This document shows positions 40,361 to 51,558 of a stretch of DNA of 64,000 bases, in pieces; positions within the stretch are counted from its first letter, which is position 1; each line of letters opens with the position of its first letter. This DNA comes from Otis tarda (Eukaryota; Chordata; Aves; Otidiformes; Otididae). The notes beneath the pieces were generated by a model that was given only the letters and a program-made list of their open reading frames with translations, did not search any database and was not told where the DNA came from. Location: contig CM048552.1 in the NCBI GenBank assembly GCA_026413225.1, forward strand, positions 200,645,553 to 200,709,552, given 5' to 3'. The translations under genes and the position numbers were made by a program.

Positions 40361-41044
40361 AGCTAGATTTTAAAGAAGGGCTCTGATGATTGGGCCATTT
40401 TTGTAAAGACTTCTGAAAATGTCAATGTTCTTACTAACTCCAGAGGAATGCTGAACAAAGGACGAGAGCTGAGACGTGCACAGGCTTACAGGGCTACCAT
40501 GCAAGCTCTGTTGCCTGCCACAGAACCAAAAAAGGCTGGGAGTTTCTCAGGGAAAGCTGGAAAAACCACCTATTATCAATTTGCCCTCCTTTCCTCCTTT
40601 CTTTTCAAACTTTAACTGTTTGAACTGAAATGCAACATTCCATGTGTCTGCCTCAGGCTTATGCCTTTTCATTCCCAGAGAATAACTATTATGCTGCTAT
40701 TAAGATTGCCATGCCAAGCTTTCAAAAAGCATTCTGTGCAACCTTAATTTGCTCCCTTGTGCATATCTATTACGAAGCCAACTAACAAAATAACATGATC
40801 GGAGACTATTTTTTCTTACAGAGTCTCGGCCTCATTCAGCACCCAAAATGGAAGTCATCACAGAAGGCAGGATGCACCTGCCCTGCCTTCAGGCATCTGC
40901 AGCCCTGATGTCTCCACCTGAACTAGACACTTTGGGCTTCCCTCAGAAGAAACAGGTACTTCTAGGGTGCAACTCAGCTTATTCTTAGATAGAAAACTAA
41001 GCCACAGGAACTCTGTTCAAAAACTGTCATTTTTTTATCAGTCA

Positions 41045-41072
41045 GAATCTATGATTCTATGATTCTCTCTAT
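41045..41072 (+). repeat. Isolated CR1-type tail octamers
   Basis: About three consecutive ATTCTATG-like units occur without any CR1 3' UTR just upstream. This octamer is the CR1 terminal repeat, so the patch may be the remnant of a minimal CR1 insertion. Confidence 0.45.
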
Positions 41073-41109
41073 GGTTAGACACAGTATTTTATTTGGCAGA
41101 ATATATACC

Positions 41110-41215
41110 AGACATTTAATTTGGGTGCTACAGTGTACAGTGAATTACGACATCATCTCCTTTCTTAAATGAGACTGGGGTACAGAAAGATTAAAGTAAA
41201 TGGTTTCCATTAGTT
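41110..41215 (-). repeat. MIR-like relic
   Basis: The + strand CATCTCCTTTCTTAAATGAG followed by GGGGTACAGAAAGATTAAAG resembles the reverse complement of the MIR stretch TTAACCTCTCTGTGCCTCAG followed by TTTCCCCATCTG. Weak. Confidence 0.35.
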
Positions 41216-42815
41216 TTGCATACTAAGATTTATCATGCTTGGTATTATATACACACATTCAAGAAACAACTTCTGTTAACTTCAAAAAAGTTATGCGTGC
41301 TCTGCACTTCTTCACGTCAGACCCTACTGTCTCCCACTGGGCATCCAGAAAATGAGAAACATAGCACTAGAGACCAGCTGTGAGAAATCTGGTTTACGTC
41401 ATCCATGTAGGAACACAAGCAGGCAGGTGTAGAAACTATTTCACAGCATTCAACTGCCTTAGGGATTCAGTTTGCTTTTCCATCCGCTTCCTGCCCCACC
41501 CACTTCATAACTTTCAACTCTCCAGCAAATGAAGTAAAGGTTTTACAGACTACCTCCCTTTGTACTGTAAATTCATTATTCATCGCCTCCATTATGTGTA
41601 CTGAATCCTCTGAAAAAAAAAGTAGCTTGCACACCTAATAATTAAAGCATATGTCCTACATGCGTAAAAGGAGGCTGAATTAAGATTCACATAGCATTTG
41701 TTTTCTGAAATTTTCTAACTCCTGATTGCTTGAATGTTCAGGCTGAAATTCATCTGCCCTAACTTATGTTTCCTTAAGTCAGACATCTAGGTCTGTGCTA
41801 ATCACCCACAGTTGTCTTACAGTCACTGGGGAAAGAGAAAGCCATTGGATGGGGGAAGGGCGAGGGGAACTCAACACTTTCGAAGCTAATTATGAAAATG
41901 GCATGTTAGATTAAGCCCTCTGATGGCACCTGTTTCTCTCACAGACTGTAAAGGGAGTCTATGGTGTCTACATCAGATTTAGCCTGCTAAGTTTTGTTTA
42001 CCCTTCTAAGTTTTATTTTCTAAGTCTATATTTAGAGCAGATTATTCCTACATGTGTTAATATAGTACATCAGTACTTTAAAACGCCCATAATGACTGCA
42101 GGTCTGCAGAAAACTTTCTTTTCTTTGTTTTTTCTTGGTGCATGTTTTTAACTCATTCTACCATTCCAGAAGCCTCTGGAGAGTTCTTGGTATTTAATTT
42201 AGAAAGTACTTCTGAGTGAAAATGGAGCTAGATAAATGACAAAACATATTTTACTGTACATGCTACTTCCTAGGAATGCATTGAATTAGTATGCTTTGTT
42301 GGGTTCTCCCCCAGGAGACTGATTTAGTCTAATGATAGTGCAAGGTCATTAGCACGGTATCAGCACAAATTTTTCTTAACCAATGCCAGGTGGTTAACTG
42401 GTTCATGTTAATGCGTCCTGTGCATAAAAGTGTGAACTCAACTCCCCTGTACGACAACGTGATCGGAAGAAAGAGCTGGGCAGCCTGAATGTATTCCCAC
42501 TAATCTAGAAACAGAGATACATCATTCTCATCGCTGCCCTTAAGATAAGCTGAAGACTCTCATGCATTGCCATCTAAAGCAAATTGAAAATATTTTTTTC
42601 TTAACAAGCTGATTTACAAACCACATCTATTTAAAAGAAACAAATTCAAATATGCTAAATGTGCTTTCTCCGATATTTACAAATCAACTCTATTTAAAAA
42701 TCTAGTTGCTTTTACATTATACTCTTGTATGTGGGTTCTACTTTCAGTATGACGTAAAATTATATTCCCTGAAAAAAAAATGAACTGTAAATACAGAATA
42801 CATTTTAAGATATAC
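41216..42815. other. Intergenic DNA, no gene seen
   Basis: AT-rich DNA. A 26-nt imperfect direct repeat occurs at 42612-42637 and 42675-42700. No gene recognised. Confidence 0.55.
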
Positions 42816-43580
42816 AAGGCTGAGTGCATGGCCCTGCACCTGGGTCAGGGCAATCCCCAGTATCAATACAAACCGGAGGGATGAATGGATTGAGAGCAGA
42901 CCTGCGGAGAAGAACTTGGGGATACTGGTGGACGAAAAATTGGACACGACCCGGCAATGTGCGCTTGCAGCCCAGAAAGCCAACCACATCCTGGGCTGCA
43001 TCAAAAAGAAGTGTGGCCAGCAGGTTGAGCAGAGTGATTCTCACCCTTTACTCCACACTTGTGTGACCTCCCCTGAAGTACTGTGTCCAGCTCTGGGGTC
43101 CCCAGTACAAAAAGATGTGGACCTGTTACAGCAGGTCCAGAGGAGGGCCACAAAAATTATCAGAGGAGCACCTCTCCTACGAGGACAGACTGAGAGAGTT
43201 GGGGTTATTCAGCCTGGAGAAGACAAGGCTCTGGGAAGACCTTATTGTGGCCTTTCAAGATATAGAGGGGGCTTATAAGAAGGGCGGAGAGAGACTTTTC
43301 AGCAGGGCCTGTAGTGATAGGACAAGGGGTAATGGTCTTAAAGTGAAAGAGGGTAGGTTTAGATTGGACATAAGGAAGAAACTACCTATGATGAGGGTGG
43401 TGAGATGTTGGAACAGGTTCCCCAAGAAGTTGTGGATCCCTCATCACTGAAGTGTTCAAGGTCAGGACAAATGGGGCTCTGAACAACCTGATCTAGTGAA
43501 AGATGTCCTTCCCATGGCAGGGGAGTTGGAATAGACTATCTTTGAAGATCCCTTCCAACCCAAAGCATTCTATGATTCCA
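42816..43580 (+). mobile_element. CR1 LINE, 5'-truncated, frameshifted
   Basis: Starts around GCATGGCCCTGCACCTGGGTC and encodes CR1 ORF2 C-terminal sequence in more than one frame: ILVDEKL and ILGCIKKKCGQQVEQ in one, [20 protein letters not shown] and [19 protein letters not shown] in another. At least one frameshift lies near 43160-43190. The 3' UTR ends near GCATTCTATGATTCC. Middle-aged compared with the copy at 34680. Confidence 0.94.
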
Positions 43581-46500
43581 CAATACAAGCTTTGAGAGGC
43601 AGAATTTTAAGCCTCAGAGTTTTGCATTTCTGACCCTTAGGTTCTCGATTTGTGCATTTAATGATGTCCAGTTATTGATTCTGAAATGACTGAAAAGGCC
43701 TCATTTTGCTGTATCTGTGAAATATAGGCATGTCAAGAGAAAATATGACAAGTTTGCTTTCCAAGTACAAACCCACAGTACTAAGATGGACAGCAATGGA
43801 AAAGTAGTTCTCTATTGTGCATCGTACATTTCTTACTGCAAGCCAGAAATTTCCCTATTTCTAAAATGGTCTTGGAAAATTCTTGAGTGGGAAAGAACAC
43901 AAAAAATGAGGCTGAGGTTTTTGGACAATCAGATTTAGTAAGTATCTCCATTGCACATGTGCACCCAGACCTCAAAAAGGAATGAAATTACCCATGAAGG
44001 AAAGGAAAAAAAAAAAAAAATCCCAGAGTCATGGCTCAGCAGTTTTGAAACACTGTCAGCAAGATGAGTAAGTGCTGTTCTGTAAAACTGAAGACAAAGC
44101 ATGAAAGCCAAGCTGTAACTCAGGAGGATGTAAATCAGCAGGACAAGGAAAAAAATTTACATTACTAGAAGGTTCAGTCCTTATAAAATCCTGAAAATAT
44201 TACAATAAGCTGATGATCTAGATGGCTGAATAGAGGACTATTTATAGGACACGTGTATGATGGCTGCTCAGAACTTCAACTCTCAGGAAATTGAGGGGGA
44301 ATATTTAATCAAAAAAAGGAAGATATTTGATCTCTTACCTGTCTTCTCAACTGAGCACAAACTGCAAAACAGTAGATGGCAAGAAGTTCATGTACCATCT
44401 TTGTGGTGCCAAGATACAAGTTTCTAATCTGAGGGTTCAGCATCGAGGTGCATTTCGGCCTTTACAACATTGCTCAGATGGTATGTTCTAAGTTGTTTAC
44501 AAGATAATAATTTACAGAATTTGAGAGTGTTTCCATGCTGGAAATTTGCTGGAGAAGAAAAATGCTCAAGTGAAGGGAAGGAAAATGCTTCATGTCCCAG
44601 AGAAGAGAACATGGAACAGTCCAGAGGGAATGTCTGGGCAGCATAACACACAGAGGAACCTACACCATACTGTTCTCTGTCTTACCAAAACTGGATGCTG
44701 TATTTCTTAAGTAATATCTACAATGTGCAGATAGAAAACATTAATTATCATGAGAAATTTCAGTCTGAAACCTCTGATCCTAGAGATCTCAGTAATAAAA
44801 CACTGCTGGAATTTATCTAAAATTCTAGGTGACAGTTTTCTAACTCAAACATGTTATATCCAAGACAAACCAAATCTGACCCCAGTTTGACAGGTGCAAA
44901 CGAATTGATCACAGAAATAATAAGAGGGGTTAGCTAGAAGGTACTGTGGCTTGAGGACAGTTGTTTTGCAAAGTCCAGAGCAGCAGACTCAGATTACTCG
45001 TATCAAAATATTTTGAAAGATAAAGCAGAGGATCCTGATAAACTGTTCCTGTTCATACACAGTACAAGAACCAGAGGGGAAAAATGCCAAATCTTTAAAA
45101 ATAGACTTTAATATCGTTAATTATTTAACATCGATGGTGGGGGATTCTCTGTCTCAAGATACTGTAAAACTGAGTTTCCTCCTATTTTAAATGAAGTTTT
45201 GATCTTTCTGTTTAAAAGAGACCATGCTGACTCTTTAAGAAATCAAAGCAGGAGGTCAGACAGCAAAACATTTTGGCTTATTTATGCAAGAAGTCAAACT
45301 ATGTGACGACAGAAAAGTCTCTTCTATCCTTTAAATCTGAATCTGGAAACTGAGATACAGAAGAAATGTAGTCTTTTTGAAGGTATTATTTTCTTATTAA
45401 GAAAAACTTATAAGAAAGCATAGTCCATTACTGTAAAATCTGAATTTAAACCTAAATGCTGGTTCTACCAATATCAATGGAGGAAAAAAAAATCCTGCTT
45501 AACCTCAGGAGGGCAACATTTCTTCTTTCATTGTGGTTTATACTCATATCCTGAAAGCACGACTCTGAATATCGCATGCACGCTGTATGTCAATTGGCCC
45601 TGTCAGTAGGTACCAGCAGGAGAGTCTGAGTGATGCAGCAATTTCCCAAAATGTAACAAATTAATGTGTTCAGCTTGGGACATTCTTTTATTTTCCCTCC
45701 CTATGTGTGTGTCAGTGGTGCAATATTTGTCTCCAACACTTGCAGTGGAGAACTAGCCAAAAGTTACGTACAGCCAGCAAAAGTCATTTGAGAGCTGGGA
45801 AGGGAAGCAGGTGTACATTGAAAGGGAGAAGGGCACAGCATCCTGTAGCAGTGCATACACAAGAGGGAAAACCAAAACACATGATAAATCAAAGCTGCCT
45901 GCAGCTGTTGTCAAGAATGGGCCAGACAAGCGAGCGTGCACAGCTGGCTGCTGGAGGAGGGAGAACAGCAACACCAGTCGCAGGCCTGTGGCCCAGATCT
46001 CAGACTGTTTTAACAATAGTTCTCATGAATAAACACCAAGTTTCTAGTGACACCAGACAGCAGTGCTTGCACTTGTGTTTGATAGTCTCAACACCTAAAG
46101 CGATCAGTTTCACTGGCGACTTTCTTTGTACATCGCTGAACTGCTGCCCGTAGCTCAGACAGTAAATCTGGGCCATGGATCACTGTGCTGCAATTTTCCT
46201 CTTGGTGCCTTGGTGCCTGTGGGGTATTGTGATTCCCTTAGCAACACACGACTCCGCCCCTCTTTTCTAATTCCAGATCTATAATGGCTTTGGTCTACCT
46301 TTTCCTTGCATTCTTTTGGTCTGCCATCATGGTTACATTCTTTTACTGAAGATGCAGATTTTAGCAATTGTGAAATGTTTCTCCATCCTAAACTGTGCAA
46401 TCCTGGTCATTCTCAAATCATTCACAGATTATAAACTGGGCGATGAGGTCATTGCCATCACTTGTCTGCCCTCCTATATAACAGAAATCACAGTGCTGTC

Positions 46501-46784
46501 CTGAATTAATCCCTGGAGGTACATTCTTTTAGTTGTCATTTTCCAATAAACTGCAGATGCACTTAGAAATTTCATTTGTGGTTTGTAGTATGGTACATAT
46601 AACATGCTTTTCTCTGTCACCTTTAGAGACCTTTTAGAAGTGATGAATAGACCCCATGAGTTCCTATATACAGCTTGAAACCACTTGACTGGTTTTAGGA
46701 AAACATCAAATCTTGCCTTCAAATTTTCAGTGATGAAGAATATACAGCTTTGATACTTTCTGAAAGGCATTCTACACTGAAAAG
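43581..46784. other. Intergenic DNA, no gene seen
   Basis: AT-rich DNA with an A run near 44007-44020. The longest frame (45707-46153, 148 codons) is Ser/Gln/Thr-rich, has no recognised domain, and lies in DNA without splice or CpG features suggesting a gene. Confidence 0.55.
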
Positions 46785-48400
46785 TATGCCTTTTATTTCT
46801 AATCTTAATTTGTCTAACTCAACTTTCACCTTGATATGTCATTGTCCACTAGACAGAATAGCCTTCTAGAATCAATATCCTACCTCCAGGAGGCAGTTGT
46901 GACGTCTCTGATTTTCTGCTTGACAAGCTAAATGACTCATGATTTTTAAGCTTTACCTGAATGGCATGTTTCTCAACCTCTAACCAATCTTGTGGTTTTC
47001 CTCTCAGTGATTTTCACTTCATCGTGGTCCTTTTTTAGACTATATTCACAGAAAGTTGGTGCAGCAGTCTAATAATAACAGAAGAAAGCATAATGCCCCT
47101 ACTCTGATTGATATTCCCCTCTTTAAACAAATATCAAAGGATCCCAGTGGTAATGTACAAGGAGCTTGGGTTTTGCTTCTTAAGCACCATATTTCCAGAG
47201 TTCTAAGGGGTGGGCACAGAGCACAGCCGACCTTCATGGACAAACTGTATGACACTGGAGCATCTTCCAACCAACAAATGATAGCAGAGAGGGCTATAGC
47301 CCATTGTCTTCCTTGATAATCTACCCTCATATTTTTTTTTTTCTGCATCAGTGCTTTCTGGGATGAAATACTTTATCCAGTAACTATAAACGTATTTGTT
47401 CCCTGCTCTCTCCATAGTCAGTGGAGAGAAACTGGACCTTCCAGAAAACAATTTATCCCATCCCAGCACAACTGCATAAAACCGCTGGGCTAGAGTGCCC
47501 TCTGATGGGTATCCAATTCTCTCCATGAACAATGAGAACCTACGTGACTGGCTTACACCAGGCACTTTCAGAAGACTAAAATGAGGTGAGATGGATGCCA
47601 CAGGCACTGGGTAGTGCTGCCATTGGCTATTTTAAAGCATAAGTTATGCCAGGGTTCACCTTTACAATCCTACCTAGTATCTACATGTCTATCTCCATAT
47701 AACACCATTACTATACATCAGCCTATTACTCCCCCAAGGTTTTTGCCATCTGCAAATGTCATGAGTAATGACTGCATTTTTCCCAGGTCATTGTTGGAAA
47801 TGCAAATCAATGCAGAAGCAAAAATTAGCCTAAGTGGGGCTCCCTCGCAAAGAATCTATTTAATAATATTTTCCTTTTTAGTAAACATTTTAAAACCTGT
47901 CATTTAGTGAGTTTTGAAAATATTTAGTATGCATGACTTTCATTTCATATGATTTAAATTGTATGGTATCAAGTCGAATGCCTTATGAAAGCTGTAATTT
48001 GAAGCTATTCTGTTTGTCAACCAGATTTCCAAGTTAGGATGATAAGATTTTCCAGGTTGAGCAGCATCAATTATATTATTTTCCTTTTAATTTGTATTAA
48101 TTGTCTTATATCAACTGCTACATTATTTTATCAGGATCTCAGTCAGACTGACAGATCTGTAATTACCTGGGTCACCACACTTACACATCAGTATGTCCTT
48201 TCATGTAGTAACTATGATTTGTTGTAGGTCTTCATACAGGAATCACCTGGTGCTTTATATTATCCCAAACCCTTAGAATACAGATTAGCCAATGTACTAG
48301 AATGTTCTCCAGAAAGTGAAGATTCAGTGATCTGCTCATAAAACCGTCTGAGCATAATCCAAACTTCTCACCCTTTGACATGGGGTTCTATGACACCTTA
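46785..48400 (-). mobile_element. Ancient CR1/L3-like LINE relic, 3' region and RT domain
   Basis: Two parts lie in element order on the minus strand. Part one (46785-47040) resembles an old CR1/L3 3' region, with GCCTTTTATTTCTAATCTTA and CTTGTGGTTTTCCTCTC on the + strand. Part two (about 47640-48400) resembles its RT domain. The minus strand at 47965-47984 encodes Lys-Ala-Phe-Asp-Leu-Ile-Pro (motif A region), and at 47748-47756 Phe-Ala-Asp (motif C, second Asp lost). The block CAGTCAGACTGACAGATCTG near 48141-48160 is typical of the family. Indels break every frame. The stretch 47041-47640 is less certain. Confidence 0.55.
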
Positions 48401-50549
48401 TTATAAGGATACTATTTTGGTTTTTAGCGGGTTTAGTGCTTTTTAAAGTGAATTCAGAAGGCATAGCAAGAGTCATTGAAATGCAGGCTTTTTTTTTTTT
48501 ACAAAGGTCTACCAATGCATGTCAGTCTTGCTGATCTATCCCAAAATCTTTCTGTCCATCTGTACATCAAATGGAAAAATCTGGGAGTTTTTGATACTGG
48601 GACTAAAATAAATATCCGATAATTGATAGAGCTAGGCCTCTGTTTGGAACTCCACAGTAATGTTCCCTTGCTATTTTCTGACCTGAGAAAAAGACTTGTC
48701 CCTCCTGCTATAAAATGTTTTTGGCTTCAGAACAAAGATGGCAGCATCTCATGCTTTGCACAGGGAGGAACAGAAATGTATCATGAGCACACGATAGGAC
48801 TTATACACAGTTCCTCTTGACATACATCAAAGCCATTGGTGGTGGAATCCACTTGCCTGTTCTCATCACTCTCTAATTTATGAGGCCAGATGCTGTTCTG
48901 CTTGAGAGTTCTCTAGGCAACAAGTACCTCTGTTGCAGAACCAGATATTTCATCTTATGCACCACAGCAGTATGTACTCTTTTTAAAAGAAAAAAAAACC
49001 CAAAGTGCTGAGAAAACCTCAGTTCTGTGTCCTGGTCTGCTTGAGGAAGTTTAAACTTACAGTCTATATCAAGCCAGGGAACACATCAGCCAAACAGCTG
49101 TGGAGCATTTTAGGCAAAAGCCTGCTCCACTCTTGTGTCAAAGCTGGACCTTTGCAGCTGGGGAGGCATGGGCCCAGAAAGACACCACATGGCTCTAGCT
49201 GCAGACCCAGCTCTTAGGAAGATGTATGGATTTTATATGAGAAAATTTTTATGGGTAAAGCTGGGTACAGAGAGAGGAATGGCCTTGGAAACAGTGCCCT
49301 TTCTTGCCTGCTCGGATACTGTTGAAACGCCTTTTGTCTGCCTTCTGGGTGAAAGATGATCTGTCCTTCCTTCTTTTCCTCTGCCACTACCTTAAAAAGG
49401 TCACTGCCTTCCCCTTTCCCAAGGGGAAGCAATTTTGGGTTCTAGCTCCTTGAGTCTGAGAGAGAAGGAGGGCCTGAGGGCACTGAGAAAGGAAAGACTT
49501 CACCAAGGGGTTGTGGTAAAGGTCAGGGTATTGAGCACCTCCTTTTATCTGAAAAGGTACTTGTGCTCAGAGAAGAGCTAGGTAGCTGGGATCCCGTGAA
49601 TGCTTTATGCCTGTTCCTGGTAGCGTACTTGGAAAGAGATGGACACATTGACTGGATGAGCAGAAGACATCTCCATAGCTCCCCCTCTCTTCATTTGCTC
49701 TATCTATCTCCTCTGTTTGACCTTCTGCTTCCATTAGGATGACTGGATTGGCCCCATTCCCTCTGTTTGCCCAGTTTCCCCCCTGAAATGGGCACCTAAA
49801 ATACAGGCACATCTGCTCACAAACGAAGCACTGTTGGAGCCTTTCCATTATCTACCACATGGGAGCAGGATTAGGTTCGCTGTCAGTTTTGGGGAACATG
49901 AAAGGGATAAGGAACCATGAATTATGCATAACAGAATTGCTCCCTACTGGTTCCTTAAGACATACAAGATCTGTCAGCCCCATTGTTGTCCTAACACACT
50001 CTTGGAGAAAATGTTTCATCCAGCCAGAGGCAGTCCTCTGAGTGCAGCAGAACTCATCTGATATTCCTGGTACAGCACCGGATCGACATCCTTCTTCTAC
50101 CAGTGAGGTGTTGTTTCGTGTTGTTAAAGGTCCGGCAGCGCGTTATGATTTGTTAGACTAAGACTGTATGAAATGCCTTAAGAAATAAACTGAGTAGGTG
50201 ACGATTTATTACAGAACTGTTAAAACCTGATTGCTTCTTCTATGCCTTCACTTGATTATTTTCATTGCAGCTAATGGAGGAAAAAAGAGTATTAAGCCAG
50301 CAATCTGATCACAATCCTCACATACCTTTGGTTTAGACCTGAACTCTTCCAGGCAGTAACGCAAACTTTTAATACCAGACCCAATTTAACGACGGTCTAA
50401 ATTACTAGGAATTAATGTTTTATGAAAAGCCTTGGACAGTGCCTGGCACGACAGAAGAGCCCATATATTTCTCCCAGGGACAACTGCGGGTTTTCTCCAG
50501 ACAAAGTGTTTCCACCAGTTATTCCACCGTCTCTCCTCGCCCGCCCTGG
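48401..50549. other. PDGFD upstream flank, no gene seen
   Basis: AT-rich to mixed DNA up to the CpG island. T run near 48490-48500. Frames below 100 codons. Distal promoter or enhancer elements of PDGFD may lie here, but none can be recognised by eye. Confidence 0.55.
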
Positions 50550-51252
50550 TGCAGCTCAGCGCTCTGACTCATTCCAGCCCAAGCCATAACCTTTACGCGG
50601 CCGCTGCGGCCCCGAGGGCGGTGGGACCCTTGAGTGCCCGGGCTCTCTGCTGGCGGGGAGCCCCCGACTCCCACCGGGCCCACCCTCCAGCGGCCCCGCG
50701 GTCCCGGCTGGGCAGGTTCACGCCGCAGCGGGGCCAGCCTCTGCCCCCCCGCCCCCCGCCGCCTCCTGCCAGGGCAGCGGCCGGTAGCTCAGGCAGGGCC
50801 CGGGCACCCCTCCCGCCCCCTTCCCCCCGGGCCGCCTCTCCCCCTCACCCCGGCCCCCGCCGCCGAGCGCGGGGCGCTCCCGCCGCTCCAGACCCCGGCA
50901 GCGGCTCCTGGCGAGCGGAGCGGCCCGGCCCGGCGCGGCGGGGGGCGGCGAGGGGCGGTGCGAGGCGGCGGGCGCGGGGAGCGGGGCGGTGGCAGCCCCA
51001 CCCGCCCCCCCTTCTGCGACGTGGGGCACGGCGCTGTCGGCCCAGGGGAGGGGGCGGCCGCCCGCCCGGCCCGGCCCGGCCCGGCGCGGGGATTTCTCAC
51101 CTTTGCCGAGTGCGGCCGGCCCCAGAAGCGCAGCGGAAAGTTCAGCGTGCAGGAAGTTTGGGGGCAGCGCGGGGAGTAACTCGGCAGCTGGGACTGCGGC
51201 TTCGGGTGGTGTGGGGTTTTGTTTTGGGGAGTTTTGTTTTTGGGGGCTTTTT

Positions 51253-51558
51253 ATGCTTTTGTTTTTCTCCCCTGCATACTACTCCCCCAGACACACAAGC
51301 GACCCGCAACAACAACAACCACAAAGTCCGGGAAAGGGGAGAGGACGGGAGAGAGGGAAGCACCCTCGGTGGGGGAGAGCCGGGTTTCTTTGCAGAGACG
51401 GGGTCCCGTTCGCAGCGGAGCCCAATGCAACTGCTCATCCTCCTCCTCTTCTACGCTGTCGTCTGTGCGAACTTTTGCAGCCGTCAGGGCACCACCGCCC
51501 CTGCCCAGAGCGGATCTATAAAAGCCTTGCGGTCCTCGAACATCAGGCGAGATGGTGA
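51253..51558 (+). other. Out-of-frame upstream ORF overlapping the PDGFD start codon
   Basis: An ATG at 51253 lies 172 bases before the PDGFD ATG, in a different frame, and stays open through the PDGFD start until a stop at 51556-51558, just past the splice donor. In spliced mRNA its end would lie in exon 2. It reads MLLFFSPAYY followed by a Gln run from the CAA repeats. It would be in the mRNA only if transcription starts upstream of 51253. Such overlapping uORFs commonly lower translation of the main frame; that role is inference here. Confidence 0.4.
51425..51554 (+). CDS. PDGFD: Platelet-derived growth factor D, first coding exon (partial gene)
   Basis: This exon encodes the N-terminus of PDGF-D, a secreted growth factor (CUB domain plus PDGF/VEGF cystine-knot domain) that signals mainly through PDGFR-beta after proteolytic release. 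Seen: 43 codons and one extra base. A hydrophobic leader (MQLLILLLFYAVVCANFCS) is followed by a short linker containing SIKALR and ending NIRRD. From memory, human PDGF-D shares the ANFCS, SIKALR and RRD blocks at the same spacing, and its exon 1 also ends after RRD. The exon stops at 51554 before GTGAGT, a strong donor in phase 1, so the next codon begins with G. The ATG at 51425 is the first in-frame ATG of the long upstream open frame. The leader lacks the basic residue near the start seen in the human protein. CUB and PDGF domains lie on later exons outside the window. Secretion is inferred from the leader; cleavage is probably near residue 18. Confidence 0.92.

Noticed and set aside
45707..46153. 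148-codon open frame as a gene
   Set aside because: No recognisable domain, no promoter or splice context, biased composition, and overlapping frames of similar length on the other strand.
50432..51424. Open frame continuing about 330 codons upstream of the PDGFD ATG in the same frame
   Set aside because: It has no in-frame ATG before 51425, is made of CpG-island Pro/Ala/Arg/Gly codons, and resembles no protein. GC-rich DNA lacks stops by chance.
51516..51522. TATAAAA motif as a PDGFD TATA box
   Set aside because: It lies inside the coding exon, encoding the Ser-Ile-Lys of SIKALR, downstream of the start codon.
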